37,362 bases of DNA, from positions 1-37,362 of the forward strand of contig VEXC01000011.1 of NCBI GenBank assembly GCA_009391225.1, given 5' to 3'. Below are positions 7,460 to 16,122 of the stretch, piece by piece (within the stretch, counting starts at the first letter, position 1; each line of letters starts with the position of its first letter). This DNA is from SAR202 cluster bacterium AC-647-N09_OGT_505m. GTDB taxonomy: Bacteria > Chloroflexota > Dehalococcoidia > UBA2985. Both the position numbers and the translations under genes were made by a program. The notes beneath the pieces were generated by a model, which was not told where the DNA came from, did no database searches, and saw only the letters and a program-made list of their open reading frames with translations.

Positions 7460-9748
7460 ATGACAGGTTCACTCGCTGGTATCAGGGTTATCGACTTTGG
7501 GCAGTACGTAGCTGGCCCACTGGCCGGAATGCTCCTTGCAGACCAAGGTGCGGATGTCATCAAGGTAGATCCACCAGGTGGTCCCCGATGGCAGACGCCG
7601 GCGAACTCGACGTGGAACCGGGGCAAGCGGAGCATAGTCTTGGATGTAAAGCAACCGGATGGCCTTGGGACCGCTAGGGCTCTGATTAAGAGCGCAGATA
7701 TTCTGGTCGAGAACTTCCGACCAGGGGTGATGGACCGTTTGGGCCTTGGCTTTGAAGCCAGTATTGCGTCGAATCCGCGGATTGTCTATTGCTCGTTGCC
7801 GGGATTCGCATCCGACGATCCGCGCGCTGGCATACCGGCTTGGGAAGGCGTTGTTGGTGCGGCATCTGGGGCCTATCGAGAAACACCCGGGGGCGCACCG
7901 GATCAGCGTCCGGTCTATACGGCGATTCCCATCTCATCCTCATATGCTGCGTTTATCGGAGTGACCAGCATTTCGATGGCGTTGAACGCCCGGGCCCGTG
8001 ATGGTATTGGGCAGTACATTGAGGTGCCAATGTACGATGCGACGTTCACGGCGTCCGCTGATCGTGCGATGCGCGTTCATAGCCAAGCTCCCAGGGGAAT
8101 CAGAGGTGGCTCACCTTGGGTCCGTCAGTACGAATGTGCCGATGGTCAATGGATTATGCTGCACGGTTCTACCACTCGGTTCATCGAGCAATTCGTACGG
8201 GCGGCTGGTGTAGAAAGCTGGCGACAGGAAGCTCTCTTGGACCGCGCTATGGTTACTAGCGACCAGACGCTCACCAAACTATTGAGCGAGAAGATGATAG
8301 CCTTGTTCAAGACTCGTACATCTGACGAGTGGGAAGACCTAATCAACGGTGCTGGAACACCTGCCGCGATTTGCCGCGAGATTTGGGAATGGCTGGACCA
8401 CCCACAGGCGCGAGCGACACAGATGGTAATTGAAGTTGATGATTTGGTTCATGGGCGGATTGTCCAGCCAGGGGTGAACCCTAGGCTGGAGGGAACACCT
8501 GGCCTGGTGCGTGGCTCTGCTCCATCTCTCGATGCAGACCGCGCGACCTTACTTGCGGAGCTACAGAAATACGAGCATGAGCCAGAACTGCTCAGTGGCG
8601 ATGATGGTTCAGTGCTGCGCCCGGCTCTCGATGGCGTCAAAGTGTTGGATCTCTGTATCATCCTCGCCGGGCCTATATGCGGACGAACCCTTGCGGAATT
8701 CGGAGCGAATGTCATCAAAATTGACAGCCCGCATCGAGAAGGAGGAATCTCGAGACATAACGAGGTAAATCGCGGGAAGCGTAGCCTGCTTGTTGATTTA
8801 AAGAGTGAGGGCGGTCTAGATCTATTCTGGCATCTGGTGGAAGATTGTGACGTTGTAGTGCAGAACTTTCGCACTGGCGTTGCCGAAAGCCTGGGTATTG
8901 GCTATGAGGATGTACGGAAGCGCAAGCCGAGCATTATCTACGCTTCGTTGAATGCCTACGGGCATGGTGGTCCATGGGATGGACGTCCCGGCTGGGAACA
9001 GCTTGCACAGGCGGCGACAGGGATGCAGAAGCGTTTCGGTGGCGATGGCCCTCCAGTGCTGCAGCAGTTTCCCATCAACGATTGCGGCACTGGGCTAATG
9101 GGTGCCTATGCCGTTGCTCTTGCTTTACTCCATCGCAGACGTACAGGTGAGGGCCAGCACGTCCGTGGAGCGCTCGCCTACACTGGTTGCACTCTTCAAT
9201 CACCATTCCTGTTGAGATTTCCTGGAAAGACATGGGATGAGCCTAGAGGTCAGACAAGACTTGGCTCTGGTCCGTTGCATCGGGCTTATCGGGCGCACGA
9301 CAGGTGGATTTTTCTCGGAGCGCCTGAGACGGCGCTGCAAAGACTGGAGATGGTTGATGGCCTTCATGGAATCTCAGGGATGCTGGGCGCGGACCTCGAG
9401 GCTGCCCTAGAGCGACAGCTTCATCTGAAGACCGCGGAAGAGTGGGTGAAACTGATGACTGAGGTTGGTGTGGGGGTCCAGCCCGTGAAGACGGCATCCG
9501 AGAATCTCGATGATCCATGGGCAAAGGCCCATGGACTGAGTATGACGCGTGAGCACGAAGATATAGGTCTAATCACTACGGGTGGGCCAGCTCCCAGGTT
9601 GTCCCGCACGCCAATAAGGCCCGGGTCTCCTGCACCCAAGCCTGGTTCCAATGCTGGCGAGGTACTAAATGAATATGGCCTTGGCCACGAGTATGAGCAA
9701 CTCATACAGGCGGGCGTAGTTGTTATCGAAGGCGTATCAGCTCGATAG
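7460..9748 (+). CDS. Double-domain CaiB/BaiF (family III) CoA-transferase
   Basis: The 762-residue protein contains two complete family III CoA-transferase modules, about 1-380 and 385-762, each opening with the family signature (LAGIRVIDFGQYVAGP; LDGVKVLDLCIILAGP). Family enzymes move CoA between carboxylic acids. The second module keeps the catalytic Asp at the expected place in PINDCGTG (Asp541, 25 residues before the GEGQ turn). In the first module the aligned position is Ser160 in IPISSSYA, so that half is probably not catalytic. Natural family III enzymes are interlocked dimers of about 400-residue chains, so a fused pair could act as a pseudo-heterodimer. The ATG at 7460 follows GGAGG by 7 nt. 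The gene is divergent from acyl-CoA dehydrogenase 1. Confidence 0.93.
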   Translation: MTGSLAGIRVIDFGQYVAGPLAGMLLADQGADVIKVDPPGGPRWQTPANSTWNRGKRSIVLDVKQPDGLGTARALIKSADILVENFRPGVMDRLGLGFEASIASNPRIVYCSLPGFASDDPRAGIPAWEGVVGAASGAYRETPGGAPDQRPVYTAIPISSSYAAFIGVTSISMALNARARDGIGQYIEVPMYDATFTASADRAMRVHSQAPRGIRGGSPWVRQYECADGQWIMLHGSTTRFIEQFVRAAGVESWRQEALLDRAMVTSDQTLTKLLSEKMIALFKTRTSDEWEDLINGAGTPAAICREIWEWLDHPQARATQMVIEVDDLVHGRIVQPGVNPRLEGTPGLVRGSAPSLDADRATLLAELQKYEHEPELLSGDDGSVLRPALDGVKVLDLCIILAGPICGRTLAEFGANVIKIDSPHREGGISRHNEVNRGKRSLLVDLKSEGGLDLFWHLVEDCDVVVQNFRTGVAESLGIGYEDVRKRKPSIIYASLNAYGHGGPWDGRPGWEQLAQAATGMQKRFGGDGPPVLQQFPINDCGTGLMGAYAVALALLHRRRTGEGQHVRGALAYTGCTLQSPFLLRFPGKTWDEPRGQTRLGSGPLHRAYRAHDRWIFLGAPETALQRLEMVDGLHGISGMLGADLEAALERQLHLKTAEEWVKLMTEVGVGVQPVKTASENLDDPWAKAHGLSMTREHEDIGLITTGGPAPRLSRTPIRPGSPAPKPGSNAGEVLNEYGLGHEYEQLIQAGVVVIEGVSAR

Positions 9749-10267
9749 GCAGGCACCAAGTTTCAACGAAGCGTCTCAAACGACGTGCTCGAACCCCTAA
9801 CATGGAAACGGCTTGCACCGGAGTCCCTCCAGGAACCGAAGCTTGCCAATGAGAAAGGAGCCGTGCCAAACTACGATGGCCTGAATCAGGCAATTAAGGT
9901 CGTCATTTGTCATACTCTAGAGGCCGTCATGGATGGACTGTCTGATGGATCACATGAAGGTACTCATCAGTTCCTTGTCTCGATGGAGTGCTGCTATCTG
10001 GTCCGGTGTGAATATAGTCACATACCAACTCTCTTCCAGCCCAAACCGCCCATACCATTCGTCATGCTCCCAGATGGTGGGCGTCCCGTCTACGGTGCCG
10101 GCGTGATGGAACAAGTCAACGGCCCCAATTGTCTATAATCCTCCATGGGATGCCTAGCCGTAAATTCTAGCCGCGACTACGTATGGATGCATCTCAGGAG
10201 GGCAATATAGGCTAGGGACAGGAGAAGGGCTGTTTGATTGTCGGTAGTAGGGGGAGCATTCCAGATA
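9749..10267. other. Gene-poor stretch with possible coding relics
   Basis: A 117-codon plus-strand frame (9785-10138) has no family resemblance and no ribosome binding site. Protein-like stretches are instead visible on the minus strand (see 9950-10132). No terminator or promoter was recognised. Confidence 0.4.
9950..10132 (-). pseudogene. Possible protein relic on the minus strand
   Basis: Sixty codons are open between stops and read like real protein: FHHAGTVDGTPTIWEHDEW, then YGRFGLEESWYVTIFTPDQI. No start codon is placed to begin it. A second protein-like run (DDLNCLIQAIVVWHGSF and onward) follows in another frame at about 9800-9910. Together they suggest a decayed gene, but the family is not recognised. 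Confidence is low. Confidence 0.3.
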
Positions 10268-11842
10268 TTAGTAGACTATCACTGTGCCTGTCATGGAGGA
10301 GTGGAGATTGCACATGTAGTGGAAAGTGCCTGCGGTATTGAATGTGTGAGAGAATGACCCACTACTCTTGTTCCCGCTGCTCCATGACTCAGAACCTATA
10401 CCTGTTGTGGTGTGAATGCCTTGGGCGAAATTCCACGTTGCAGTTTCACCCACACCTACGCTAACTGTCATAGGGACGAAGGCAAAGTTCTTAACTGTCA
10501 CGGAAGCTGTGTTAGGAACTGATGTGGGCGTAGGAGTAGGCGGTATCTGAGTGGGCGTAGGAGTAGGTGGTATCTGAGTGGGCGTAGGAGTAGGCGGTAT
10601 CTGAGTGGGTGTAGAGGTAGTCGGGGACATTGGAGATGGAACGGGTGTGGGAGATTGCACAGGAATAGGGGTTGGCACGACGGTCGGTGTGGGCATCGGT
10701 GTTGTTTTTGGTGTGGCTGCAGGTGTAGGCGGAATCTGAACGGGTCTCGAATTAGATGAGGCCGTAGGAGTTGGTACTGAGCTTGGTTTCAATGTAAGCG
10801 TGGGCCTAGGAGTGGCAGTGGTAGTGGGTACAATAGTTGGTGTTAACGTAGTTGCAGGCATGGGAGTAGACGCTACAGAGCTAGGCAGCTTAGTAGATAA
10901 GGCTACTAAGCCAAAGACTGAGAGCCCATCTGGTGAGGCGCCCTCAAAGATTATATTGCCATCAACCTGACCTATCACGATAGTATCCAGAACCTGCCTG
11001 GTGCCGTCGTCGCCAGAACGGAAAATACGTGTATTAGCCGTGCCACCCTGCGCATCCACCCACATCTGTGCCACTTTCATGGTTATCCTGGCTTCACCTA
11101 TGTCTGTTACATTGGATAGGTTGGTTTTCGTAATGTTGATAGTGTAAGCGACGTCTACGATTGAGGTGCCAACGTCAGCGGCAGCAAGTTCAAAGTTGGT
11201 CTGGACCTCTGGGCTGGCCTCCTTCTCAATAGTCACGTGCAGGGAGGAGTCCTGATGGATTTCAATTAGATTCACTTCTATATATGCCGCCACCGTGCCT
11301 AAGTCTGGGGCTTCTGCTGATAGGTCTACCGACTGCTCCGCGGTCTTGAGCACGATTTCGTCAACATTGGCCTCGGCGCTTCCTTTACCTGTTCCACTTA
11401 CCTCTCCAACAGTAACCTCAATGAAGGCTGATGTAGTTCCTGTTGTCATGTCCGCTAGAGGGATGACCAGAATACCCTTCTGAATTCCCTCAATCTCGTC
11501 CATGATTAGGGTTACTCCACTTGCAGAATCTTCGAAGGATTTCAGGGCATACATTGTCCCCAAATGAACTGGAATCACTATTGTATCAGGCGTAGACCCC
11601 ATGCCTATCTGTAGTTCAATCTCTTGGTCCGCAACTATAGCGAGTTCACTCCCCGAAGTATCCATGGCAATGGCCTCTTCACTGACCAACACTTCAACTA
11701 TCACTCCCACTTCTATCTCAGCCTCTTCGATTGCCGCTGTCACCTTGGAAGTGGGAACCACGGATTGATCTCCAAAGCAGCCTATCGGTAACAGAGTGAG
11801 CGCTGTCAGTAGCAGCAGTAGTGGGATGGACTTCTTTTTCAT
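10268..11842 (-). CDS. Lipoprotein with Pro/Thr linker and C-terminal cupredoxin domain
   Basis: The 524-residue exported protein begins MKKKSIPLLLLLTALTLLPI followed by a lipobox cysteine (GC), so it is likely lipid-anchored outside the cell. Residues about 25-310 form an unrecognised beta-rich domain with many Val, Ile and Thr. A linker of about 120 residues made of Pro, Thr and Ser follows, including three copies of a nine-residue unit. The last 90 residues are a plastocyanin-like blue copper domain with ligands visible as His in GIHTTTG and Cys, His and Met in YMCNLHSSMTG. It probably carries electrons or binds copper at the cell surface. An ATG four codons upstream is an alternative start. 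The neighbours do not give a pathway. Confidence 0.88.
   Translation of the reverse strand: MKKKSIPLLLLLTALTLLPIGCFGDQSVVPTSKVTAAIEEAEIEVGVIVEVLVSEEAIAMDTSGSELAIVADQEIELQIGMGSTPDTIVIPVHLGTMYALKSFEDSASGVTLIMDEIEGIQKGILVIPLADMTTGTTSAFIEVTVGEVSGTGKGSAEANVDEIVLKTAEQSVDLSAEAPDLGTVAAYIEVNLIEIHQDSSLHVTIEKEASPEVQTNFELAAADVGTSIVDVAYTINITKTNLSNVTDIGEARITMKVAQMWVDAQGGTANTRIFRSGDDGTRQVLDTIVIGQVDGNIIFEGASPDGLSVFGLVALSTKLPSSVASTPMPATTLTPTIVPTTTATPRPTLTLKPSSVPTPTASSNSRPVQIPPTPAATPKTTPMPTPTVVPTPIPVQSPTPVPSPMSPTTSTPTQIPPTPTPTQIPPTPTPTQIPPTPTPTSVPNTASVTVKNFAFVPMTVSVGVGETATWNFAQGIHTTTGIGSESWSSGNKSSGSFSHTFNTAGTFHYMCNLHSSMTGTVIVY
10524..10604 (-). repeat. Three 27-bp tandem repeats inside the cupredoxin gene
   Basis: Three nearly identical 27-bp units (10524-10550, 10551-10577, 10578-10604) encode the nine-residue unit TQIPPTPTP of the linker. 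The copies differ at one base, which suggests recent expansion or slippage. Confidence 0.85.
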
Positions 11843-11979
11843 ATCATTGCCCACTGTACCTAATCCCCTAAGGTATTCCTAGCCGTTATGGAACCTTTTT
11901 CCGAACATACTCGCTTCTGTGAAGTTTCCCGCACTAATAAATACAGTCTAGATTCCCCCTAAATATCCTTTGGATTGTA

Positions 11980-12487
11980 TTATTGCATTGGGGAAACTGA
12001 TGCAGGAATCAGTATTTTGTTCTCCATCTTTGTTGGGCTCACGCCAGATCTCGGTGGCCATATTCCCTTCTCTAGAGTCTCTTCCCTGACTCTCATTCGT
12101 TCCGAAAGACACATGCAGGCGCCCACAGGTGTACAATTTGTGAAGCCCATCTGTTTCGGAATGCCAGCATCCGGCCAGAGGTGACAACTCTTCCAGTTTC
12201 ACGATTGTCTCACCCAATGTGTCTAGGACACGTTGTATGGCTTCTTCGGAAGGGTAGGTATATATTCTCATTTCATACATCGGTCCGATGTCTCTCTCAG
12301 CCATGGGAGTCATAGACGGAGCAGGAATGAAAATCTCAGATTGTATGTCCAATGTGAATTCAGTGGTGTCAGCATGCCATCCGCTAGAAGTAGCCTGTTT
12401 CCTAACTTCTTCGCGATGGTGGCCCTTACTTGCTTAGTCAGTAGCACGATGATGCTGAGACCATCGCCCGTAGTAGGTGTTGAAATG
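11980..12487 (-). pseudogene. NIPSNAP-family protein, multiply disrupted
   Basis: Read in pieces, this is the end of one NIPSNAP-like domain (HREEVRKQATSSGWHADTT ... IFIPAPSMTPM) followed by a second (MYEMRIYTYPSEEAIQRVL ... SPLAGCWHSE). The chain is interrupted by an in-frame TAA before the first piece. Two frame changes occur in the second domain: one just before VHLWA, and another before the run EETLEKGIWPP and the typical domain ending MENKILIPASVSP. The terminal stop is at 11980-11982. NIPSNAP proteins are alpha-beta barrel dimers of uncertain enzymatic role, frequent near CoA genes in this bacterial group. It is upstream of, and divergent from, acyl-CoA dehydrogenase 2. Confidence 0.75.
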
Positions 12488-12613
12488 CTACAAGGGATAA
12501 TATGAAGCCTCTGTGCAACATGTCAAGGCTAGGTGCTCTGCATCATACCCTTTGTAGTGTGGCCATCGTTGTTTAGGAATGTTACGAACTATGTTGTCAT
12601 CTTTCATACAAGG

Positions 12614-12643
12614 TTGACAAATTATCCCCGTTAAGCTTAGCGT
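12614..12643 (+). promoter_or_regulatory. Candidate promoter of acyl-CoA dehydrogenase 2
   Basis: A perfect TTGACA (12614-12619) is followed 18 bp later by a weak -10 box TAGCGT (12638-12643). The start codon lies about 50 nt downstream. The weak -10 box leaves this uncertain. Confidence 0.4.
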
Positions 12644-12693
12644 GTAGGCAACGGATTCCACTAACGATTGTCCTAAACAAAGGGAGGTCACCC

Positions 12694-13914
12694 ATGGATT
12701 TTGCAGTAGCATATACAGAGGATCAGGCGCAGTTTCGCCAAGAAGTACGATCCTGGCTGGAAGAGAACATCCCAGATGAGATGAAGTTGCCCATAGACTC
12801 TAATGACTTCACCAACGAAATGTACTTGTGGTGGAGAGAGACGCACAAGGAGCTGGCAAAGAAGGGCTGGCTCTATCCCACCTTTTCCCAGGAGTACGGC
12901 GGAGGTGGCCTGACTGGTGACCACGAGGTCGTCATTGAGGAGGAATTTGCTAGGGCTCGGGCACCTCGTGGCTATAGCAGCATGCACGTGCTCCACACTC
13001 TCTTGGTGTGGAGTACAGAGGAACAGAAACAGCAATTCCTGGTCCCCTTTCTAAATGGGGATCTGGTCTGCTGGAACAAGCTCACCGAGCCCCACTCTGG
13101 AGCAGACTTGGCTGATTACAGGAGCCGGGCCGTTCGAGAGGGTGACGGGTGGATAGTCAATGGTAGCCAGGTCTTTGTCAGTGGCCAGCCACCAGATTAC
13201 ATGGGCGGCCCTCTGCTGACAGACCCAGATGCGCCGCGCCACAGGAATCTTGGGTACTTTATGATCCCGGTACCTAATGAGGGCCTAGATATCAAAGAGA
13301 TGGACCTCCTCGTCGGGCATGGCCAGCACGCCATCTTCTATGACAACATGCCGCTGCCGGGGGACCATCTTATCGGTGGCGACCACCAGGGTTGGCAGGT
13401 CGTGGGGACCCACCTTGAGGACGAGCACGGTGGCCGAGGGCGTGCTGCTCCTAGGGATGAGGCTACCGACAAGATGGTGGAGTATGTCTCTGAGACCAGA
13501 CATAATGGAGGGACCCTGGGTAGCGATCCCCTGGTTCAGCAGCGAACCATGGAGAACGTGTTGGATGCCCACGTGCAGAGACTGCTTCTTCAGCGTACCT
13601 ACTGGATGTACCAGAGCCGAATGGAAATACAGTATGAGGGCAACGTGGCCAATGTACACGGCAGAGAGTCCAGCCTACGCATTGAGAAGAGGATTCGGGA
13701 TGTTTACGGACTTTCCTCCCTGCTGAACACTCGCGAGCCAGATGCGCCCCATGGTGGCCGGCAGGAGATAAACGCTCGAGGCAAGGCGGGCCAAAACCAC
13801 GCTGGTGGAAGTACCAACATCGCCAAGGTCATCTTGGCCCGTCGCATCGGCATCAGCCGCACCCAGGAGCGGGCAGCCCCCACTCCCTCTACGGCAACTA
13901 GTCACGGTAGCTAG
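12694..13914 (+). CDS. Acyl-CoA dehydrogenase family protein (paralog 2)
   Basis: The 406-residue flavoenzyme aligns end to end with 5950-7176: it shares the start MDFA, the motif WNKLTEPHSGADLADY in the FAD-contacting region, and a C-terminus with GSTNIAKVILARRIGISR. It should catalyse alpha-beta dehydrogenation of an unknown acyl-CoA. At the usual catalytic Glu position before GxTxxI it has Gly (HAGGSTNI), so the base may be a Glu in LEDEHGGRG; this is inference. AGGGAGGT precedes the ATG by 7 nt. The inverted arrangement with paralog 1, 5.5 kb apart, points to an old duplication followed by divergence. Confidence 0.92.
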   Translation: MDFAVAYTEDQAQFRQEVRSWLEENIPDEMKLPIDSNDFTNEMYLWWRETHKELAKKGWLYPTFSQEYGGGGLTGDHEVVIEEEFARARAPRGYSSMHVLHTLLVWSTEEQKQQFLVPFLNGDLVCWNKLTEPHSGADLADYRSRAVREGDGWIVNGSQVFVSGQPPDYMGGPLLTDPDAPRHRNLGYFMIPVPNEGLDIKEMDLLVGHGQHAIFYDNMPLPGDHLIGGDHQGWQVVGTHLEDEHGGRGRAAPRDEATDKMVEYVSETRHNGGTLGSDPLVQQRTMENVLDAHVQRLLLQRTYWMYQSRMEIQYEGNVANVHGRESSLRIEKRIRDVYGLSSLLNTREPDAPHGGRQEINARGKAGQNHAGGSTNIAKVILARRIGISRTQERAAPTPSTATSHGS

Positions 13915-14315
13915 GAGCTACTTCGGGACATGCGAATGGAGAGGAATAAGGCCTCCGTGTAAGGGGTCTTGTTCCTCTTCTGCTATTTACTGTAGGCTTC
14001 ATGTGGTTTACCAGTTGGTAGGCTCACGCTTGCGCAAGAGCTAAATTCTCAATACGGATGGCTCTTATTGTTATCCAACTCGTCCACTACTAGTCATTCT
14101 GCTAATTGTTCAGTGTTTCCTGGAGATTTCTGCTTCGTTCTGGTGATGCTCGTTAGCCCACATGGTCAGGATATAAGCTAAGATGATGTTCATATATGAC
14201 TCACTTAGCGGCTACTTGAAGGCAGACATTCTCACATTTAGCGTGGGTCGTTGATCCTACCGTCTGAAGATAAGGTTTGGACTGGCCAGCCGTGTATACT
14301 GCTGTTTAAGTTACC
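13915..14315. other. Gene-free stretch between convergent genes
   Basis: No coding frame, strong hairpin or repeat was found in these 400 bp separating acyl-CoA dehydrogenase 2 from the convergent VOC gene. Confidence 0.5.
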
Positions 14316-15269
14316 TTAACCATTAGATTGGTAGTGCTCCATACCGGGAGGGCGATTCCACGGTTCCAGCAGCATGCCCAGGCATGCCCTGGGGTGGAAC
14401 CAAGCAATGACCGTGCCGGAAACCTCTCTAGGGGGAATGTTCCCAATCTGCTCCATTCCTGCTGGTAATGCCTGGTCTACAAAGCGGTGTACATCTGGGG
14501 CAAATGGGGCAGTGTGATGGTACACCGCTCCCAATGTTGCTCGCGAGGCCACCAACCGAGCGGTACCGCTATCGGTGGTGGTGGGGTGGCTTATCTCTAT
14601 GACGGTGCCTCCTATGGGGTATTCCAGGATAAACACTGGGTCATTGGCGGCTCTGCGGGGAGCATCCGAAGCCTGGCTATCCTCCTCGCGTCTCTGGGCG
14701 AAAGTTCTTCCGTCGTCCCTCTGAGCCATGTCCTCTCGTACTCCCAGGATGGTTCCCCAGAAACCGCGGGACTCCTCTGGGTCCCTTGCTGCAATGCCAA
14801 TGTGGGCCATGCCCATACAGGTGCCGTTGCCCTTGTAGTAGGGATGCACGAAGTAGTTGTCCTCCGGAGTTATCTGTATCCTCAGTCCGAGAGAGGTGCT
14901 TGGATCGAGGAATACGGGGCTCTTACCGTCCCAGTTCTCATTCAGTTTGCCACCGCGGCTGAGTATCCCCTGTATATCGCCTGCGATGTCGTTGGAGGCC
15001 AGGGATAGGTAGTACATGCCACCTCGGCCATTGGTGGAGGCCAGGTACTGGGCGGACTCGCTGTCGGAATCATTGGGTCTGGCCACCTCGTAGTACATCT
15101 CACCGATGGGAAATTCCAGAATGGTGGTGCCTTCGTATCCAGGCTTGCCCTGTGGCAGAGGTGTGCGATGTTCGTCAACCGAGAGGCCGAAGCCGTCAAC
15201 AAGGATATGTCGAGCATGTTCTAGGTCTCCGTTCACCAGCCCCACGTGATGGACTCTCGTAATGGTCAT
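14316..15269 (-). CDS. Two-module VOC (glyoxalase/dioxygenase superfamily) protein
   Basis: The 317-residue protein has two vicinal-oxygen-chelate modules. The first starts at ITRVHHVGLVNGDLEHARHI and the second at about residue 153 with MGMAHIGIAARDPEESRGFW. Histidines in VHHVG and MAHIG and the Glu in FILEYPIGGTVIEI are candidate metal ligands. VOC enzymes include epimerases, lyases and extradiol dioxygenases; nothing here decides which, although the CoA-rich neighbourhood would allow an epimerase-like role. GGGAGG sits 5 nt before the ATG. A perfect -10 box lies upstream. Confidence 0.85.
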   Translation of the reverse strand: MTITRVHHVGLVNGDLEHARHILVDGFGLSVDEHRTPLPQGKPGYEGTTILEFPIGEMYYEVARPNDSDSESAQYLASTNGRGGMYYLSLASNDIAGDIQGILSRGGKLNENWDGKSPVFLDPSTSLGLRIQITPEDNYFVHPYYKGNGTCMGMAHIGIAARDPEESRGFWGTILGVREDMAQRDDGRTFAQRREEDSQASDAPRRAANDPVFILEYPIGGTVIEISHPTTTDSGTARLVASRATLGAVYHHTAPFAPDVHRFVDQALPAGMEQIGNIPPREVSGTVIAWFHPRACLGMLLEPWNRPPGMEHYQSNG

Positions 15270-15304
15270 AGCGTCCTCCCTGCGAAGAATGGAATTCGCG
15301 TAGT

Positions 15305-15310
15305 ATTATA
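15305..15310 (-). promoter_or_regulatory. -10 box upstream of the VOC gene
   Basis: TATAAT on the minus strand would place the transcription start about 30 nt before the VOC start codon. The -35 region is poor (no TTGACA-like hexamer at 16-18 bp). Confidence 0.45.
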
Positions 15311-15391
15311 CCCTTTATAACTCGTCAGAGGGATGCGGGTGACCAGTGGCGATTGCATGAGGTGTGGGGGGCTCATTTTGTGGCTTCAACG

Positions 15392-15468
15392 TGGTGGGCC
15401 GTCAGGGATTCGAACCCTGGACACCCTGATTAAAAGTCAGGTGCTCTGCCGAGCTGAGCTAACGGCCC
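15392..15468 (-). tRNA. tRNA-Lys (anticodon TTT), CCA encoded
   Basis: The minus strand folds as a cloverleaf: acceptor GGGCCGT paired with ACGGCCC, a four-base D stem, anticodon stem CCTGA/TCAGG around loop CTTTTAA, and T stem CAGGG/CCCTG around TTCGAAT. The discriminator A and the CCA tail (15394-15392) are encoded. It begins 27 nt after the lepB stop on the same strand, so it may be co-transcribed. Confidence 0.97.
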
Positions 15469-15495
15469 AAGAGGCGCAGGGCGATTCTATCTCAG

Positions 15496-16122
15496 CTAAG
15501 AGGGATTTTCAATGGAGTCGGCATCTACAATTCCCTGTGATTCTACAGATAGGAGAGAGAATGTGGAGAAAGGCCAGTATCGAAGAGAGACCTTGCCCAC
15601 TACATTATCTAGGGGCACCGGGCCCCAGTACCGAGAATCACTACTGTGGTCCCGATTATCACCCATAACAAAATAGCTGTCAGGAGGAACTAGAATTGGA
15701 GCCAAATTATCATTATTACTCTCCAGTAGATAAGGTTCACTTAGTCTGTTTCCGTCTATGAATACCCTTCCGTCTGTCATGGACACTTCTTCGCCTGGAA
15801 CGGCAATGACCCGCTTGACGAAATCTCGGCTGGGGTCGTTAGGGAAGTGAAAAACGATTACTTCTCCACGCCTGGGTGAGTGAAATGGGAACAGAGTCTC
15901 GTCATCTTCCCAGATGTCCACAAAGGGAATCAATCTATCTATTGTTTCCGTGTCTAGGTGAAAATATACTAGCTTGTTTACTACAAGCCTGTCCTTCGGA
16001 AAGAGCGTGCTCTCCATGCTCGAAAGCTCCACTCTATAGTTGCGCACGCTGGTCTGGAGAGCCAGGAAAACCAACAGGGCGAGTGCGACGGTCTCCAGGA
16101 GGTCACTTAAGAAGTCCTTCAT
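15496..16122 (-). CDS. lepB: Signal peptidase I
   Basis: The 208-residue membrane peptidase cleaves signal peptides from exported proteins. One N-terminal membrane helix (about 8-24) is followed by the catalytic serine region SSMESTL (Ser35), the general-base lysine in RDFVKRVIAVPGE (Lys103), and the conserved GDNRDHSSDSR (about 154-164). The usual Pro of the SMxPT box is replaced by Ser. No good Shine-Dalgarno sequence precedes the ATG. The tRNA-Lys gene follows on the same strand. Substrates in this window would be the exported proteins that are not lipoproteins. Confidence 0.95.
   Translation of the reverse strand: MKDFLSDLLETVALALLVFLALQTSVRNYRVELSSMESTLFPKDRLVVNKLVYFHLDTETIDRLIPFVDIWEDDETLFPFHSPRRGEVIVFHFPNDPSRDFVKRVIAVPGEEVSMTDGRVFIDGNRLSEPYLLESNNDNLAPILVPPDSYFVMGDNRDHSSDSRYWGPVPLDNVVGKVSLRYWPFSTFSLLSVESQGIVDADSIENPS

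Noticed and set aside
7177..7635. N-terminal extension of 153 residues on acyl-CoA dehydrogenase 1
   Set aside because: It overlaps the divergent CoA-transferase gene and its promoter region, has no similarity, and GGAGGG marks the ATG at 7176.
9785..10138. Plus-strand 117-codon frame
   Set aside because: No ribosome binding site and unnatural composition. The opposite strand looks more like former coding DNA.
10524..10604. Regular repeats considered as a CRISPR array
   Set aside because: The 27-bp units are contiguous with no spacers and are in frame within a coding linker.
15333..15668. Plus-strand 111-codon frame
   Set aside because: It is the antisense of tRNA-Lys and of the end of lepB.
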